A stretch of 64,000 nucleotides of DNA from Debaryomyces hansenii CBS767 (lineage: Eukaryota; Ascomycota; Pichiomycetes; Serinales; Debaryomycetaceae). The notes beneath the pieces are model-generated. The model did not search any database. It saw only the letters and a program-made list of their open reading frames with translations, and was not told the DNA's origin. The DNA lies in the NCBI RefSeq assembly GCF_000006445.2, contig NC_006043.2:620001-684000 (forward strand). The letters are read 5' to 3'. The number at the start of each line of letters is the position of its first letter. Positions within the stretch are counted from its first letter, which is position 1. Below, piece by piece: positions 19,390 to 29,154 of this stretch. Made by a program: the position numbers and the translations under genes.

Positions 19390-21903
19390 ATGGGCATGGG
19401 TTCGACAACCATAGATCTATCGGTTGACTATGATACACAATGTGGTGAATCGCTATATAAATTGTGGAAAATTACCAACAACCAAATACGCTGTCCGAAG
19501 ATTTCATCGACTGAGCGGTTGAGTAATCGGTCGTGGAGAATGTTAAACCAAAAAGTGTTGTTGAATAATGAAGCCAATAGCGATGTGATGAAGGACTTGT
19601 ATGTTGACTCTTTGTCAGACTTGAAACCGAAACTGTCGCAATTCTTGTCGAGCAGGCCGTCATTATTTCTGAATACGTCTAAAAGTACATTGTTCTCCCA
19701 CAGCTCGAAGAATAGCTCTGTGGGCGAAAAGAATGAAATTGAGGAGATAGAGAATGGATCTGAAGATGTATCGGACATTTCGGATATATCTGACATATTG
19801 GAAGAGGATGACTATGCGTCGAGCGATAGCGACGAACAGGATAAAAAAGTCAACGAATCCAACATACAGAAGATAAATACATATGATCAACCAGAACCTA
19901 ATTTTGCATTTGGTTACTTTCCGCCCCAGTTAGATATACAAAATAAGGAAGCAGAAATCAAGCCGCCTTTAAATAGATCCAAGACTTCATTTGTGCGAGG
20001 CTTTTCCCCAAATCATATTTCTGTTGCGTCGCTGTGCTCTAAAAGCAAGGAATCTTTATCATTACTGGCAAAGAAGGATATCAATGCAGACGGTGTCGAT
20101 GAAAATATGTGTCGAACTAATAGAAATATCTTCTACATTGCCAACTCACCATCCCCTCCGGAGAATAATGATACCAATCGTAACAGTATTAATAGTAATC
20201 GCAATGGAAGCCATAAGCCAGTTAACGAATCAAGCCCTCTACTCTCAAAAACGGGAGGATCGTTTGACAACGTATCGCCTTCTAAAATCAAGAGGCAGGA
20301 TTCGTTGTTTAACAACCTACAGGAACAGAATAATCAGGTCAATTCGAACGATGACGATTATTTGTCAACTGATATTTCTGAGGAAGACGATGATGATAGT
20401 CTGGATGAAGATCAACTGGATGTAGAAAATGATGCAAAGAATACAATTTGCGAAAGTACATCCAATAATAACCCTTTCTCGGATGATTTTGATGACCAGC
20501 CTGGAAATATGAATGAATCACCGGATACTGCTGCTAAGAAGAAGTCACAAACTCATGATTCGGATATGATCATCAAAGATCATGGAAAGAGTAATGATAA
20601 TGATAGTGAATGGCTTTCTATTTCATCCGAAGACGAGAAAAATTATGAGCCTATCCCACACGAGAAACTCGTTTTTGACAAGAGGCTAAATCCAATGTCG
20701 AATAATTCTTCCATGTCTACAGATATAATTCCTATACAAGATAATGAGAAACGAGGTTCGTCTCCACCAATCAGTAAACCAAGATCGTTATTGTCCAGTT
20801 TATTCTTAAATGAAATGGCATCATCGTCATCAACATCTCTGTTTAGTACAACAAACGCGAAGCCTTTATTAAAAAGGTCATCTACGACGGGAATCATAAC
20901 AATAGATCAGACAAATCATGGCTCTAATAAGGGTAACTCGAATAAGAAATCGAATAAAATCAACCGACCATCTATTTTATTTTCAAGAAAACATACATCA
21001 TTGACAGATATTTCTAAAAACTATCCTCATTACCAGAATGATTTGGTTCAAAAACATATCTTGAATGATTACACGAACGATCAAGATAACGAAGATAACG
21101 AAGATGATTTCTCAGGAAAGCAGAAATCAATTGTTGGAGTTTCTGATTTTAATGTCACGACTAAAGCTACCGATATTAGTAATACTAATAGTATCAATAA
21201 CGATAATTCCAATACTAAGGTTAATGATAACGAACATAATGACAATATAACATTAGCGTCTAGCTTGAACAAATACTCAGATTCTCTCTCAAACAATTCG
21301 ATTAAGAGTCTCCTATCTAGAAGCTCACTAAATCTAAGTCAACTTTTTAACTCCAAGAACAAACTGAAAAAGGACCTTAATGTGAGTACAGAAAAACAAG
21401 AGTCACTTAAACCTACATCACGTAATCCGGGCTCGTCACAAGGTCTGGATTGCTCCAAGTCATTATCACCATCGCTCTTGCCTATGTCCCCTAATTCAAG
21501 AACGGCTTCGACACAAAAACAGAAGCTAGATCCATACTTTAAAGATCGTGCTGGGGTTAATTCTAATTCTAATTTTAATTCTACAACAAGTGCCGTTACC
21601 AACCCGGACCCTAATCTTAAGGTCGACCCTCATCCAATTGCGAAATCCGAATCAAACCTAACCACAAATTCAGAGGACAACATAAATGTCAATAATCCAA
21701 GGTCAATAAAGTTGTCCCCAAAATCAACCAGAAGATCTATGCTTTCAACGGAATTAAGTAAGTCTCTAAAGGAGTCCATCTTAATTGATTATAAATTGGG
21801 TAAAATCCCATTGCCATTGAAAGTCATCAACGATGGGGATTTTGTAAATAAAAATTCAGATACAAGTGAATGCTTAGATGATTATCACTTAAGAGGTTGG
21901 TAA
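19390..21903 (+). CDS. MKS1: Mks1-like regulator with AreA GATA-like N-terminal domain
   Basis: The 837-residue protein has a short conserved block at residues 20-60 (ESLYKLWKITNNQ, then RLSNRSWRMLNQ), which is the fungal AreA GATA-like/DUF1752 signature. The C-terminal block (TRRSMLSTELSKSLKESIL) and the ending DDYHLRGW resemble the C-terminal domain of Mks1-type proteins. In S. cerevisiae Mks1 negatively regulates retrograde signalling through Rtg2 and Bmh proteins. Between these blocks the chain is disordered, rich in Ser, Asn and Asp, with acidic runs. Reg1 shares the N-terminal block, but I see none of its PP1-binding context, so Mks1 fits better. The upstream CACGTGAC contains the GTGAC core recognised by Rtg1-Rtg3, a suggestive but weak link. 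Confidence 0.65.
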   Translation: MGMGSTTIDLSVDYDTQCGESLYKLWKITNNQIRCPKISSTERLSNRSWRMLNQKVLLNNEANSDVMKDLYVDSLSDLKPKLSQFLSSRPSLFLNTSKSTLFSHSSKNSSVGEKNEIEEIENGSEDVSDISDISDILEEDDYASSDSDEQDKKVNESNIQKINTYDQPEPNFAFGYFPPQLDIQNKEAEIKPPLNRSKTSFVRGFSPNHISVASLCSKSKESLSLLAKKDINADGVDENMCRTNRNIFYIANSPSPPENNDTNRNSINSNRNGSHKPVNESSPLLSKTGGSFDNVSPSKIKRQDSLFNNLQEQNNQVNSNDDDYLSTDISEEDDDDSLDEDQLDVENDAKNTICESTSNNNPFSDDFDDQPGNMNESPDTAAKKKSQTHDSDMIIKDHGKSNDNDSEWLSISSEDEKNYEPIPHEKLVFDKRLNPMSNNSSMSTDIIPIQDNEKRGSSPPISKPRSLLSSLFLNEMASSSSTSLFSTTNAKPLLKRSSTTGIITIDQTNHGSNKGNSNKKSNKINRPSILFSRKHTSLTDISKNYPHYQNDLVQKHILNDYTNDQDNEDNEDDFSGKQKSIVGVSDFNVTTKATDISNTNSINNDNSNTKVNDNEHNDNITLASSLNKYSDSLSNNSIKSLLSRSSLNLSQLFNSKNKLKKDLNVSTEKQESLKPTSRNPGSSQGLDCSKSLSPSLLPMSPNSRTASTQKQKLDPYFKDRAGVNSNSNFNSTTSAVTNPDPNLKVDPHPIAKSESNLTTNSEDNINVNNPRSIKLSPKSTRRSMLSTELSKSLKESILIDYKLGKIPLPLKVINDGDFVNKNSDTSECLDDYHLRGW

Positions 21904-22042
21904 TAGTGGTATATATATATATATTAATAGGGTAATATTTATTGAATATTTGTTCCTGTGTGTAAGCAAATAAATTTTTCATCTTATCAGATACATAATC
22001 CAAAGTAATCCAAATACATTAATTAGAGTCAGTCATAAAAGT

Positions 22043-23845
22043 ATGAAAACATGTTATTATGAGTTATTGCAGGTAGAGTCTACAGCAACAGACTTAGAGT
22101 TGAAGAAAGCATACAGGAAGAAAGCCCTTCAATTACATCCTGACAAAAATCCTGACGACATTGAAGGTGCTACCGCCAGGTTTGCATTAGTACGAGCAGC
22201 ATACGAAGTATTATCAGATCCCCAGGAAAGATCGTGGTATGACTCACATAAGTCCCAAATCTTAAGAGATGAAGATACGTTTGAAGTGGATGAAAATGAA
22301 TTAGTGATTCCAAGTATATCTGTTGAAGAGATCTTACGATATTTCAATCCTTCATTCTATACAACGATAGACGATTCACAGGTTGGGTTTTATAATGTTG
22401 TTAGTAGGTTATTCGAGAGGATAGCTGCTGAGGAAATTAGTCATGCCAAGCATCAAGGTTTAGCAAAATATGAGAAATATCACGACGATGCATCGAATGT
22501 TAATGTAATTGATGAATCGATGTTGTTATATCCAAAATTTGGAAATAGTAAAAGCGACTATATTTCACACGTTAGACCTTTCTATAATACATGGTTATCT
22601 TTCCAAAGTGTCAAGGCGTTCAATTGGAAGGATGAGTATAGGTACTCCATGGCACCTGATAGACGGACAAGAAGACTCATGGAAAGAGAAAATAAAAAGG
22701 CAAGGGATGCTGCAAGAAAAGAATACAATGAGACTGTCAGAAGTCTTGTTGCATTTATAAAGAAGAGAGACATGAGAGTTAAACAAGGAATAAGTGAATA
22801 TGAAAAGCAAAAGAAGAAGAAGCAACAAGAGGAATTGGAAGACCAGATTAAAAATAATCGCCAAGATGAATTAAGGAAGTTGGCAACACAAAACAAGTTT
22901 GAGATCCAAGATTGGCAACAGCTATCAGTAGAAGAATTGCATGAGCTCGAGCAAATGCTAGATGAAGAGTATAACTCTAGTTCAGATAGTGAATTCGATG
23001 AATACGAACAAACGGGAGACGAAAATTTTTTCGAATGCTTCGTTTGTAATAAATATTTTAAATCCGAGAAGCAATTTGAGACACATGAACAATCAAATAA
23101 ACATAAGAAAGTAGTAAGCAAGTTAAAATGGGAAATGCAAAAAGAAGGGATTGAGTTGGGTATCGATAAGGATGATGTGGATCTAGATGAATTCGAGACA
23201 GCTAGTAGTGGGTTAGACTCAGAAGATGACGATATTGACACTGAAGATGACAACCTATCCGAAGTTTCAGACAGCCCAAACGATAATCTTGGGCAAGATA
23301 ATAGAGTGAACTCTCCACAAGTCATAGAACATGCAGATAATACAATAGAAAGCATAGAATTTGAAGTTGACGATGAAATAAATAGCGATTTTGAAGATGG
23401 TGCCGAACCTATAATAGTGCCCCAGGCTTCTCTAAGAAAACTGAAGAACAAGAACAAGAACAAGAAAAGTACACCTGCATACTCAGATGATGAAAATGAT
23501 GATTTGCAACGAGAATTATCCAAACTCACTTCAAACCTAAATGGCGTAGCTTTGGATGATGATAGTGATTGGTCAACCAATCCAAAAGGTAAAAAGAATA
23601 AAAAAAAGAGGAACCCGACTGCTGACTCAGAAACTGCTAGTCCTCAACCGCAAGCAGCACTACCAAAAAAGAAAAAGTATACTGAATCTGATGACTTACC
23701 GACACATGTACCTAAAGGTTCAGATATTTGTGTAGTTTGCAAAGAGTTGTTTACATCGAGAAACAAGCTTTTCCAGCATGTGAAGACAACAGGTCATGCT
23801 GCTCCCTTGCCTCAAGCGAAAAAGGGTAAGAAAAAAAAGAATTAA
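22043..23845 (+). CDS. JJJ1: J-protein co-chaperone of 60S ribosome biogenesis
   Basis: The 600-residue protein starts with a J domain (residues 1-75) with the HPD tripeptide at residues 32-34, which stimulates Hsp70 ATPase. A Jjj1-type central region follows ([20 protein letters not shown] and [20 protein letters not shown]), then a long charged coiled coil rich in Lys and Glu. Two C2H2 zinc fingers are present, near residues 333-355 ([17 protein letters not shown]) and 563-585 ([17 protein letters not shown]). In S. cerevisiae Jjj1 works with Ssa and Rei1 to release Arx1 from pre-60S particles in the cytosol. The C-terminus is Lys-rich. The stop codon is only 38 bp from that of convergent SQS1. 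Confidence 0.95.
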   Translation: MKTCYYELLQVESTATDLELKKAYRKKALQLHPDKNPDDIEGATARFALVRAAYEVLSDPQERSWYDSHKSQILRDEDTFEVDENELVIPSISVEEILRYFNPSFYTTIDDSQVGFYNVVSRLFERIAAEEISHAKHQGLAKYEKYHDDASNVNVIDESMLLYPKFGNSKSDYISHVRPFYNTWLSFQSVKAFNWKDEYRYSMAPDRRTRRLMERENKKARDAARKEYNETVRSLVAFIKKRDMRVKQGISEYEKQKKKKQQEELEDQIKNNRQDELRKLATQNKFEIQDWQQLSVEELHELEQMLDEEYNSSSDSEFDEYEQTGDENFFECFVCNKYFKSEKQFETHEQSNKHKKVVSKLKWEMQKEGIELGIDKDDVDLDEFETASSGLDSEDDDIDTEDDNLSEVSDSPNDNLGQDNRVNSPQVIEHADNTIESIEFEVDDEINSDFEDGAEPIIVPQASLRKLKNKNKNKKSTPAYSDDENDDLQRELSKLTSNLNGVALDDDSDWSTNPKGKKNKKKRNPTADSETASPQPQAALPKKKKYTESDDLPTHVPKGSDICVVCKELFTSRNKLFQHVKTTGHAAPLPQAKKGKKKKN

Positions 23846-23883
23846 TTTAATATATAATAATGTACATAAGTATCAATTGATGT

Positions 23884-26310
23884 CTATTTTAAACCAGTTT
23901 TTGATTTTTTGATTTTTGCCACAACGGGTTCGCTAATACCCTTATTTCCATGTGCACCCAAACCTTCTCCTTTACTCCAACCTAATTTCTCCAATAATTT
24001 CCTACCGATATTATTGGTGCCGATCTCTGGAGCAGAAGCACCAACAATATCTCCTTCTCTGCTTTGAGCACTCGATTCAGATTTATTCCGACCTCTGGAT
24101 CTATCTTTCTTAGAATTGCCATCTGATCTAGTGATTTCATCTTTAGGCCTCTTTTGATCTATTCTATTGAAGATTGGCCTTTGTCTCAGAACATTACCAA
24201 TTTGGTCATATCTTGGTAAGTAGTGAAACGTTTTTCTATTTTTGGAAACTTTAACAAACAGTTTCAATCCAGTACCACACTTTAATGATTTCATATTGTA
24301 GAAATTTGATATTTTAATAACTGTTTTATTTCCATGTGGGTCTAGTGGAGGGAAATTCATGGAATCTCTTGAAGTATCGTGTAAGAAAGTTTCAAACTCG
24401 TAGCAAATATCCTTGATATGTAATGAGTAAGGATATTTAACTAATAAATCATGTTTCGCAATTCCTCCTTCATATCTTGCATCTTCGCGGCGTTGTTTCT
24501 TTGATCTTTTAGCCTGGCGATGAACCTGATATTGGTCTTGCAATGATTCACGCATATCTATATCTAGTTGCATTCTATCGAGATCTAATTGTTTCTTTTT
24601 ACCCTTACCTTTAGTTTTCAATCTCTCGGTCGAAGGAATATCTAAGTCCATAAAGCTCTGTTGTTGTGATTTAGTGAAAGCAATCATAGCTGCTAAATTT
24701 TCGTCTTCGCTATTTGCCCCCTCTTCTTCGTCTTCCGAAGTTTCAGAAATATATACGTCCGAATAGTTAGGGACTTCGATTGCCTCTTCATCTATTAATC
24801 CTTTCGTAATAAACTTCATAAAGCTGTTTAATCTATGCTCTCTAACACCTTTCAGTAAAACGTAGTCGACTAAGTCATCCTCGTCAATCCACAAAAATTG
24901 GTCATCTGATCCCGTTAATTCAGCACATTTTGTATAAAGCTGATTATTTATACCAAACCTGACGTTTGAGATTGAAACTTGAGAAACATCGAATTCATAG
25001 TCTTCGGGAAGAAAGCCGTATTCAATCTCTGATGGATCTTTTTCACCTTCGTCATTGTCTTCATCGTCATCATCATTATCTGAAGATGAAGCCATGATAT
25101 CGAAATTAGTTTCACTCTCGTACTCATCGGAGTCTACCTCAAGCTTACCATCACGCATAACTTGTGCAATGTAATCTTTATACCCGCCAAAGTCATCATC
25201 AGAAATGTCAGAAACGTTCTTTTCCATGTTAGGAAGCATTTTCTTTTCATCAATAAAGCCTTTTGTAGATATCTTATTCAATTGGTTAACTGACATAAGT
25301 TCCGTTGTTGATTGGCCATTTTCATCTCTCTTCGTTTGCAAAGAAACCTTTCCAATATTTAGAACCGGATCATAATCAAGACCCCCGCCTATATTATCGA
25401 TATCATTTTGGGTTGATGATTTTGGCAATTTACTTTGAATTAATAATGATGTCTGTGGCTTTACAGGATTATGGTCCTTTAGAATCTCCGCATCACCTGT
25501 ATCATCTATTATAAACGCTTCTTCCTCTTCTTCCTCTACTTCCTCTGCTTCATCTTGTTCATCTTGTTCATCTTGTTCATCTTGTTCTGATTCAGTCTGA
25601 CTTTCTATTCCACGATGCTCATTGTGCTCGCTTTCGTTTTCATCCTCTACTTCTTCTTCTATTTCCTCTTCTACATCATCCGACTCTCCTTCGTCATTAG
25701 TCTTTGATATTTCACCTCTACCCACTAGATCTGAGTCAAGCGACGTATTCGATGATGCCAAATGAGCCACAACTTCATCAATAGCATCATCTTCGCTTTC
25801 CTCAGATAAAATATCCAAAATCGGTGATTCGGGAACATGGGCCTCCTGCAGTGGTGGCGAATTCATACTATCGAGTAAGTCCTGATGAACCTTCGGAATG
25901 CCACTTTTACCTAGCTTTTTGAATAGATCTGCACTTGGATCATATACCTGCTTAGCCTTAACGAATTCTATAGGTCTATTACGCAATGGCTGCCTTAATG
26001 TATCCTCTATGTGCTTATCCGTGTATCCAACCTCTTCGTATAAATGACGACGTCCTGGTCTTCTAGATAAATTTTTCATACTACTCTGAGATACCTTTGT
26101 ATCTATCTCGGGAATATATACGTTGTCATCGAGATCCATTAGTTCTGGGATATCAATATTTGTCGATCTAGGAGTTCCATGATTTTTCGATGAGCCCATG
26201 CCGGTCTTTTTCTTATTCTTATTGGTTTTAAACCGTCCAAAATTGGAACCGCCACCACCTCCACCTTTATCTTTTTTAGGGTGGCTCTTTCTACCTCCTC
26301 TTTTCGGCAT
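23884..26310 (-). CDS. SQS1: G-patch and R3H protein, Prp43 cofactor
   Basis: The 808-residue protein begins with a basic Gly/Lys segment ([15 protein letters not shown], with a Gly run). A long acidic central region follows, including repeats of Asp-Glu-Gln around 25545-25590. An R3H-like domain lies near residues 625-695 ([20 protein letters not shown]), and a C-terminal G-patch near residues 765-805 reads [20 protein letters not shown]. This order matches Sqs1/Pfa1, which activates the DEAH helicase Prp43 in ribosome biogenesis and splicing. The G-patch core glycines are intact. The gene shares a 183-bp divergent promoter with ATG4. Confidence 0.92.
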   Translation of the reverse strand: MPKRGGRKSHPKKDKGGGGGGSNFGRFKTNKNKKKTGMGSSKNHGTPRSTNIDIPELMDLDDNVYIPEIDTKVSQSSMKNLSRRPGRRHLYEEVGYTDKHIEDTLRQPLRNRPIEFVKAKQVYDPSADLFKKLGKSGIPKVHQDLLDSMNSPPLQEAHVPESPILDILSEESEDDAIDEVVAHLASSNTSLDSDLVGRGEISKTNDEGESDDVEEEIEEEVEDENESEHNEHRGIESQTESEQDEQDEQDEQDEAEEVEEEEEEAFIIDDTGDAEILKDHNPVKPQTSLLIQSKLPKSSTQNDIDNIGGGLDYDPVLNIGKVSLQTKRDENGQSTTELMSVNQLNKISTKGFIDEKKMLPNMEKNVSDISDDDFGGYKDYIAQVMRDGKLEVDSDEYESETNFDIMASSSDNDDDDEDNDEGEKDPSEIEYGFLPEDYEFDVSQVSISNVRFGINNQLYTKCAELTGSDDQFLWIDEDDLVDYVLLKGVREHRLNSFMKFITKGLIDEEAIEVPNYSDVYISETSEDEEEGANSEDENLAAMIAFTKSQQQSFMDLDIPSTERLKTKGKGKKKQLDLDRMQLDIDMRESLQDQYQVHRQAKRSKKQRREDARYEGGIAKHDLLVKYPYSLHIKDICYEFETFLHDTSRDSMNFPPLDPHGNKTVIKISNFYNMKSLKCGTGLKLFVKVSKNRKTFHYLPRYDQIGNVLRQRPIFNRIDQKRPKDEITRSDGNSKKDRSRGRNKSESSAQSREGDIVGASAPEIGTNNIGRKLLEKLGWSKGEGLGAHGNKGISEPVVAKIKKSKTGLK

Positions 26311-26493
26311 TATATAGTGTTTTTATTATAAAGAAGTATATTAAATTAGTTCATTGCCATAATCCTTAAGTGCTGATATTATCAAAATTGCAAATTACAC
26401 AAAAAAGTGTTCCTATCGTGGGGCAATATTAGCGGTTAATTAGTAAACTTATAAGTATAAGCAAATAGTTTACTATTTGTATTGAAGTAAAGT

Positions 26494-27972
26494 ATGAGTA
26501 ATAGGGATAGTAGCGAACATGGTGATTCTTCGAACAAAATAGCTTCAAATGAATGTAACGAAGCTACCAAGTTGGGGTTTAATTTCACCCAATTATGGCT
26601 GCAGATAACAACAACCTATTCTCTAATTGACAGAAACGATAGCAATATGTTTAATAGAGACGAAAGAGTTGAGTCAGAGCAGGAGAAAAAATCAGTAGTT
26701 ATATTGGGCAAAAAGTATGATGATATATCCGTGGATGATGGAGTTATAGAACAAGATATATATTCTAAAATTTGGTTAACGTACAGAACTGGATTTGAGC
26801 CCATCGCCAAGTGTTTAGATGGACCCCAACCGTTGTCGTTTGTTCAGTCGATGGTCTTCAATCGGAACCCGATTTCCAGCACATTCAATAATTTTCACGG
26901 GCTTCTTGATAATGACAACTTCACTACGGATGTTGGGTGGGGATGCATGATAAGGACGTCCCAGGCATTGCTAGCAAACACATATCAATTGCTCTTTCTA
27001 GGCAGAGGGTTTAGCTATGGTAGAGATAGAAGTCCGAGGCACGACGAGATTATAGATATGTTTATGGACGAACCCAGAGCGCCATTTTCGTTGCATAATT
27101 TCATCAAAGTGGCATCAGAACTGCCATTAAAAGTCAAACCAGGACAATGGTTCGGGCCGAATGCTGCTTCCTTATCTATAAAGAGGTTATGCGATAATGT
27201 TTACGAGAGTAATGGGACTGGGAGGGTGAAGGTCGTTATCAGTGAGAGCAGCAACCTATATGACGATATTATCACGCAAATGTTCACAACATTGAACCCT
27301 GTGCCAGATGCAATATTGGTATTGCTACCTGTGAGACTAGGTATTGATAAGGTAAACCCCTTGTACCATGCAAGTGTATTAGAATTGTTGGCCTTGAGAC
27401 AATCGGTAGGAATTGCTGGTGGTAAGCCTTCCTCGAGTTTTTACTTCTTTGGCTACAAAGGTAATGACTTGTTGTACCTAGATCCTCATTATCCTCAATT
27501 TGTTAGAAACAAGACATCCGTATACGATACATATCATACCAATCTGTACCAGAAACTTAGTGTTGATGATATGGATCCTTCGATGATGATTGGAATTTTA
27601 ATCAAAGACATAAACGACTACGAAGATTTTAAGAGCAGCTGTACGAAATCATCCAACAAAATACTTCATTTCCATCCTACATCAGAAAAGGCAGATAGAA
27701 GAGGCTCTCTAAGTGAATTTAAGAGAAAAAATTCCGAATTCGTCTGCATCGAGTCTAAAGATGTACAAAGACGTGAAGATTTCATCACGATAGATAACGT
27801 TTCTCGTGATGATTTGAATAATATGGAAGGATTTATTGATATGGCTGACGAATTTGACAGTGAAATCGATCAAAATAACAAAGACGATAACTTTGATGAT
27901 GATGAGCCAGTTAATGTTTCACAGACAAGCATAGGAGAAGAGTACACCTCAACCGCAGGCTCAAGGCCATGA
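26494..27972 (+). CDS. ATG4: Autophagy cysteine protease Atg4
   Basis: The 492-residue protein is the C54-family protease that trims Atg8 and later releases it from phosphatidylethanolamine. The catalytic Cys is residue 151 in TDVGWGCMIRTSQ, and the Asp and His are residues 330 and 332 in YLDPHYPQF. Other family blocks are GFEPI, GQWFGPN, PLYHAS and SSFYFFGY. The C-terminal 90 residues are acidic and Ser/Asp-rich, longer than in many fungi and probably disordered. No lesion was seen. Confidence 0.97.
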   Translation: MSNRDSSEHGDSSNKIASNECNEATKLGFNFTQLWLQITTTYSLIDRNDSNMFNRDERVESEQEKKSVVILGKKYDDISVDDGVIEQDIYSKIWLTYRTGFEPIAKCLDGPQPLSFVQSMVFNRNPISSTFNNFHGLLDNDNFTTDVGWGCMIRTSQALLANTYQLLFLGRGFSYGRDRSPRHDEIIDMFMDEPRAPFSLHNFIKVASELPLKVKPGQWFGPNAASLSIKRLCDNVYESNGTGRVKVVISESSNLYDDIITQMFTTLNPVPDAILVLLPVRLGIDKVNPLYHASVLELLALRQSVGIAGGKPSSSFYFFGYKGNDLLYLDPHYPQFVRNKTSVYDTYHTNLYQKLSVDDMDPSMMIGILIKDINDYEDFKSSCTKSSNKILHFHPTSEKADRRGSLSEFKRKNSEFVCIESKDVQRREDFITIDNVSRDDLNNMEGFIDMADEFDSEIDQNNKDDNFDDDEPVNVSQTSIGEEYTSTAGSRP

Positions 27973-28332
27973 CTAGTTAGTTTTTAGATAATTGCTCTTA
28001 TATTGTTTGTTCTTGCTGGACAAGACATAATACATATATGCCATTAAGGTCGTGTAAAATCTCAAATATTTTGTAGAATTTAAAATCCTACTGGCTTTTA
28101 TACTCTGTATTAACCATTTCCTTTGTTACGAAGGTACTTAATTCATACTCATCTCTCATAATTCGCCTGAACGCCATCGTGTTTGTGTTCTATATTACCA
28201 ATTGTCTGCATTTGTAATATAGATAGAATCATTCTTTTTTCTTTTATAGAAGAGAATACCAAAAAGCAATTAGACGATCCAGATTCATTAATAATCCAAG
28301 AAACTCGGACTCACACAACACATCTATAAACC
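27973..28332. other. Intergenic: ATG4 3' region and SSU72 promoter
   Basis: This 360-bp A/T-rich gap lies between two plus-strand genes. T-rich runs near 28230 may belong to the SSU72 core promoter. No other element was recognised. Confidence 0.5.
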
Positions 28333-29004
28333 ATGGTATCTGATAGTCTTAAGATATGTACTGTATGTGCAGCTAATAATAATAGATCTATGGAATCACA
28401 TAAACAACTAAAAGATGCTGGTTATAATGTTAGGTCATTTGGTACTGGTTCAGCAGTAAGGTTACCAGGACCTCTGGTAGACAAGCCAAATGTATATGAA
28501 TTCGGCACCCCCTACGACGATATCTATCGTGATTTGACAAGTCAAGAATATCATAAAATGTATGAATCAAATGGGCTCATTCGCATGATTAATAGAAATA
28601 GACATATAAAAAGGGCTCCGGAAAAGTGGCACAACAACGCATCTGCCGGTAAGTTTGATTTAGTAATAACGTGTGAAGAGAGGTGTTTTGATCTCGTTCT
28701 TGATGACCTTATGGTTAGACTTGTGAATAAGGATCAAGCTGACACCGAAATCAAACAAGCTGTTCATATTATTAATATTGATATCAAAGATGACTACGAG
28801 AATGCGGTTATAGGAGGCAAGGGTATTTTGAAACTAGTGAATATGATCCATGAATTCAGGAATACAAATAAACAGAGAAGACTTGATCATGATTTTGACG
28901 ATGAATCAGATACTATTTTAGAAGATCAAATGATGAAACTTTTGGCCAAATGGCAGCAAGAGCATACCCATTTACCTACTTTATATAGTGTTGCATATTA
29001 TTAA
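28333..29004 (+). CDS. SSU72: RNA polymerase II CTD phosphatase Ssu72
   Basis: The 223-residue protein is the phosphatase that removes phosphate from Ser5 of the polymerase II CTD within the cleavage and polyadenylation factor. The active-site loop CAANNNRS (Cys12 to Arg18, CX5R) is at the N-terminus. Blocks YNVRSFGTGSAVRLPGP, DKPNVYEFGTPYDDIY and CEERCFDLV match the family, and INIDIKDDYENA carries the conserved late Asp. Length is close to the yeast enzyme. The codon at 28474-28476 is CTG where S. cerevisiae has Ser, which supports CUG=Ser decoding. Confidence 0.97.
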   Translation: MVSDSLKICTVCAANNNRSMESHKQLKDAGYNVRSFGTGSAVRLPGPLVDKPNVYEFGTPYDDIYRDLTSQEYHKMYESNGLIRMINRNRHIKRAPEKWHNNASAGKFDLVITCEERCFDLVLDDLMVRLVNKDQADTEIKQAVHIINIDIKDDYENAVIGGKGILKLVNMIHEFRNTNKQRRLDHDFDDESDTILEDQMMKLLAKWQQEHTHLPTLYSVAYY

Positions 29005-29154
29005 CTGTATAGAATGTATTTTAATTATTTATGAATATAGGTCTAACATTTATGGCCAAATATAAGAAAACACGTGAAAAGCGATGGAACCCAAATTCAA
29101 TTTCCATATCAAGAAGACATAAAACTCCTAAAGCTAGCAAATACAGTAATTGCA

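Noticed and set aside
22582..23580. A 332-codon open frame antisense to JJJ1
   Set aside because: It mirrors the acidic, Lys/Glu-rich codons of JJJ1 and yields an artificial Ser/Phe/Leu-rich product with no domain.
29074..29154. Upstream in-frame extension of POP1 from a GTG
   Set aside because: There is no ATG, the residues are unlike the family, and the ATG at 29155 gives a normal Pop1 start.
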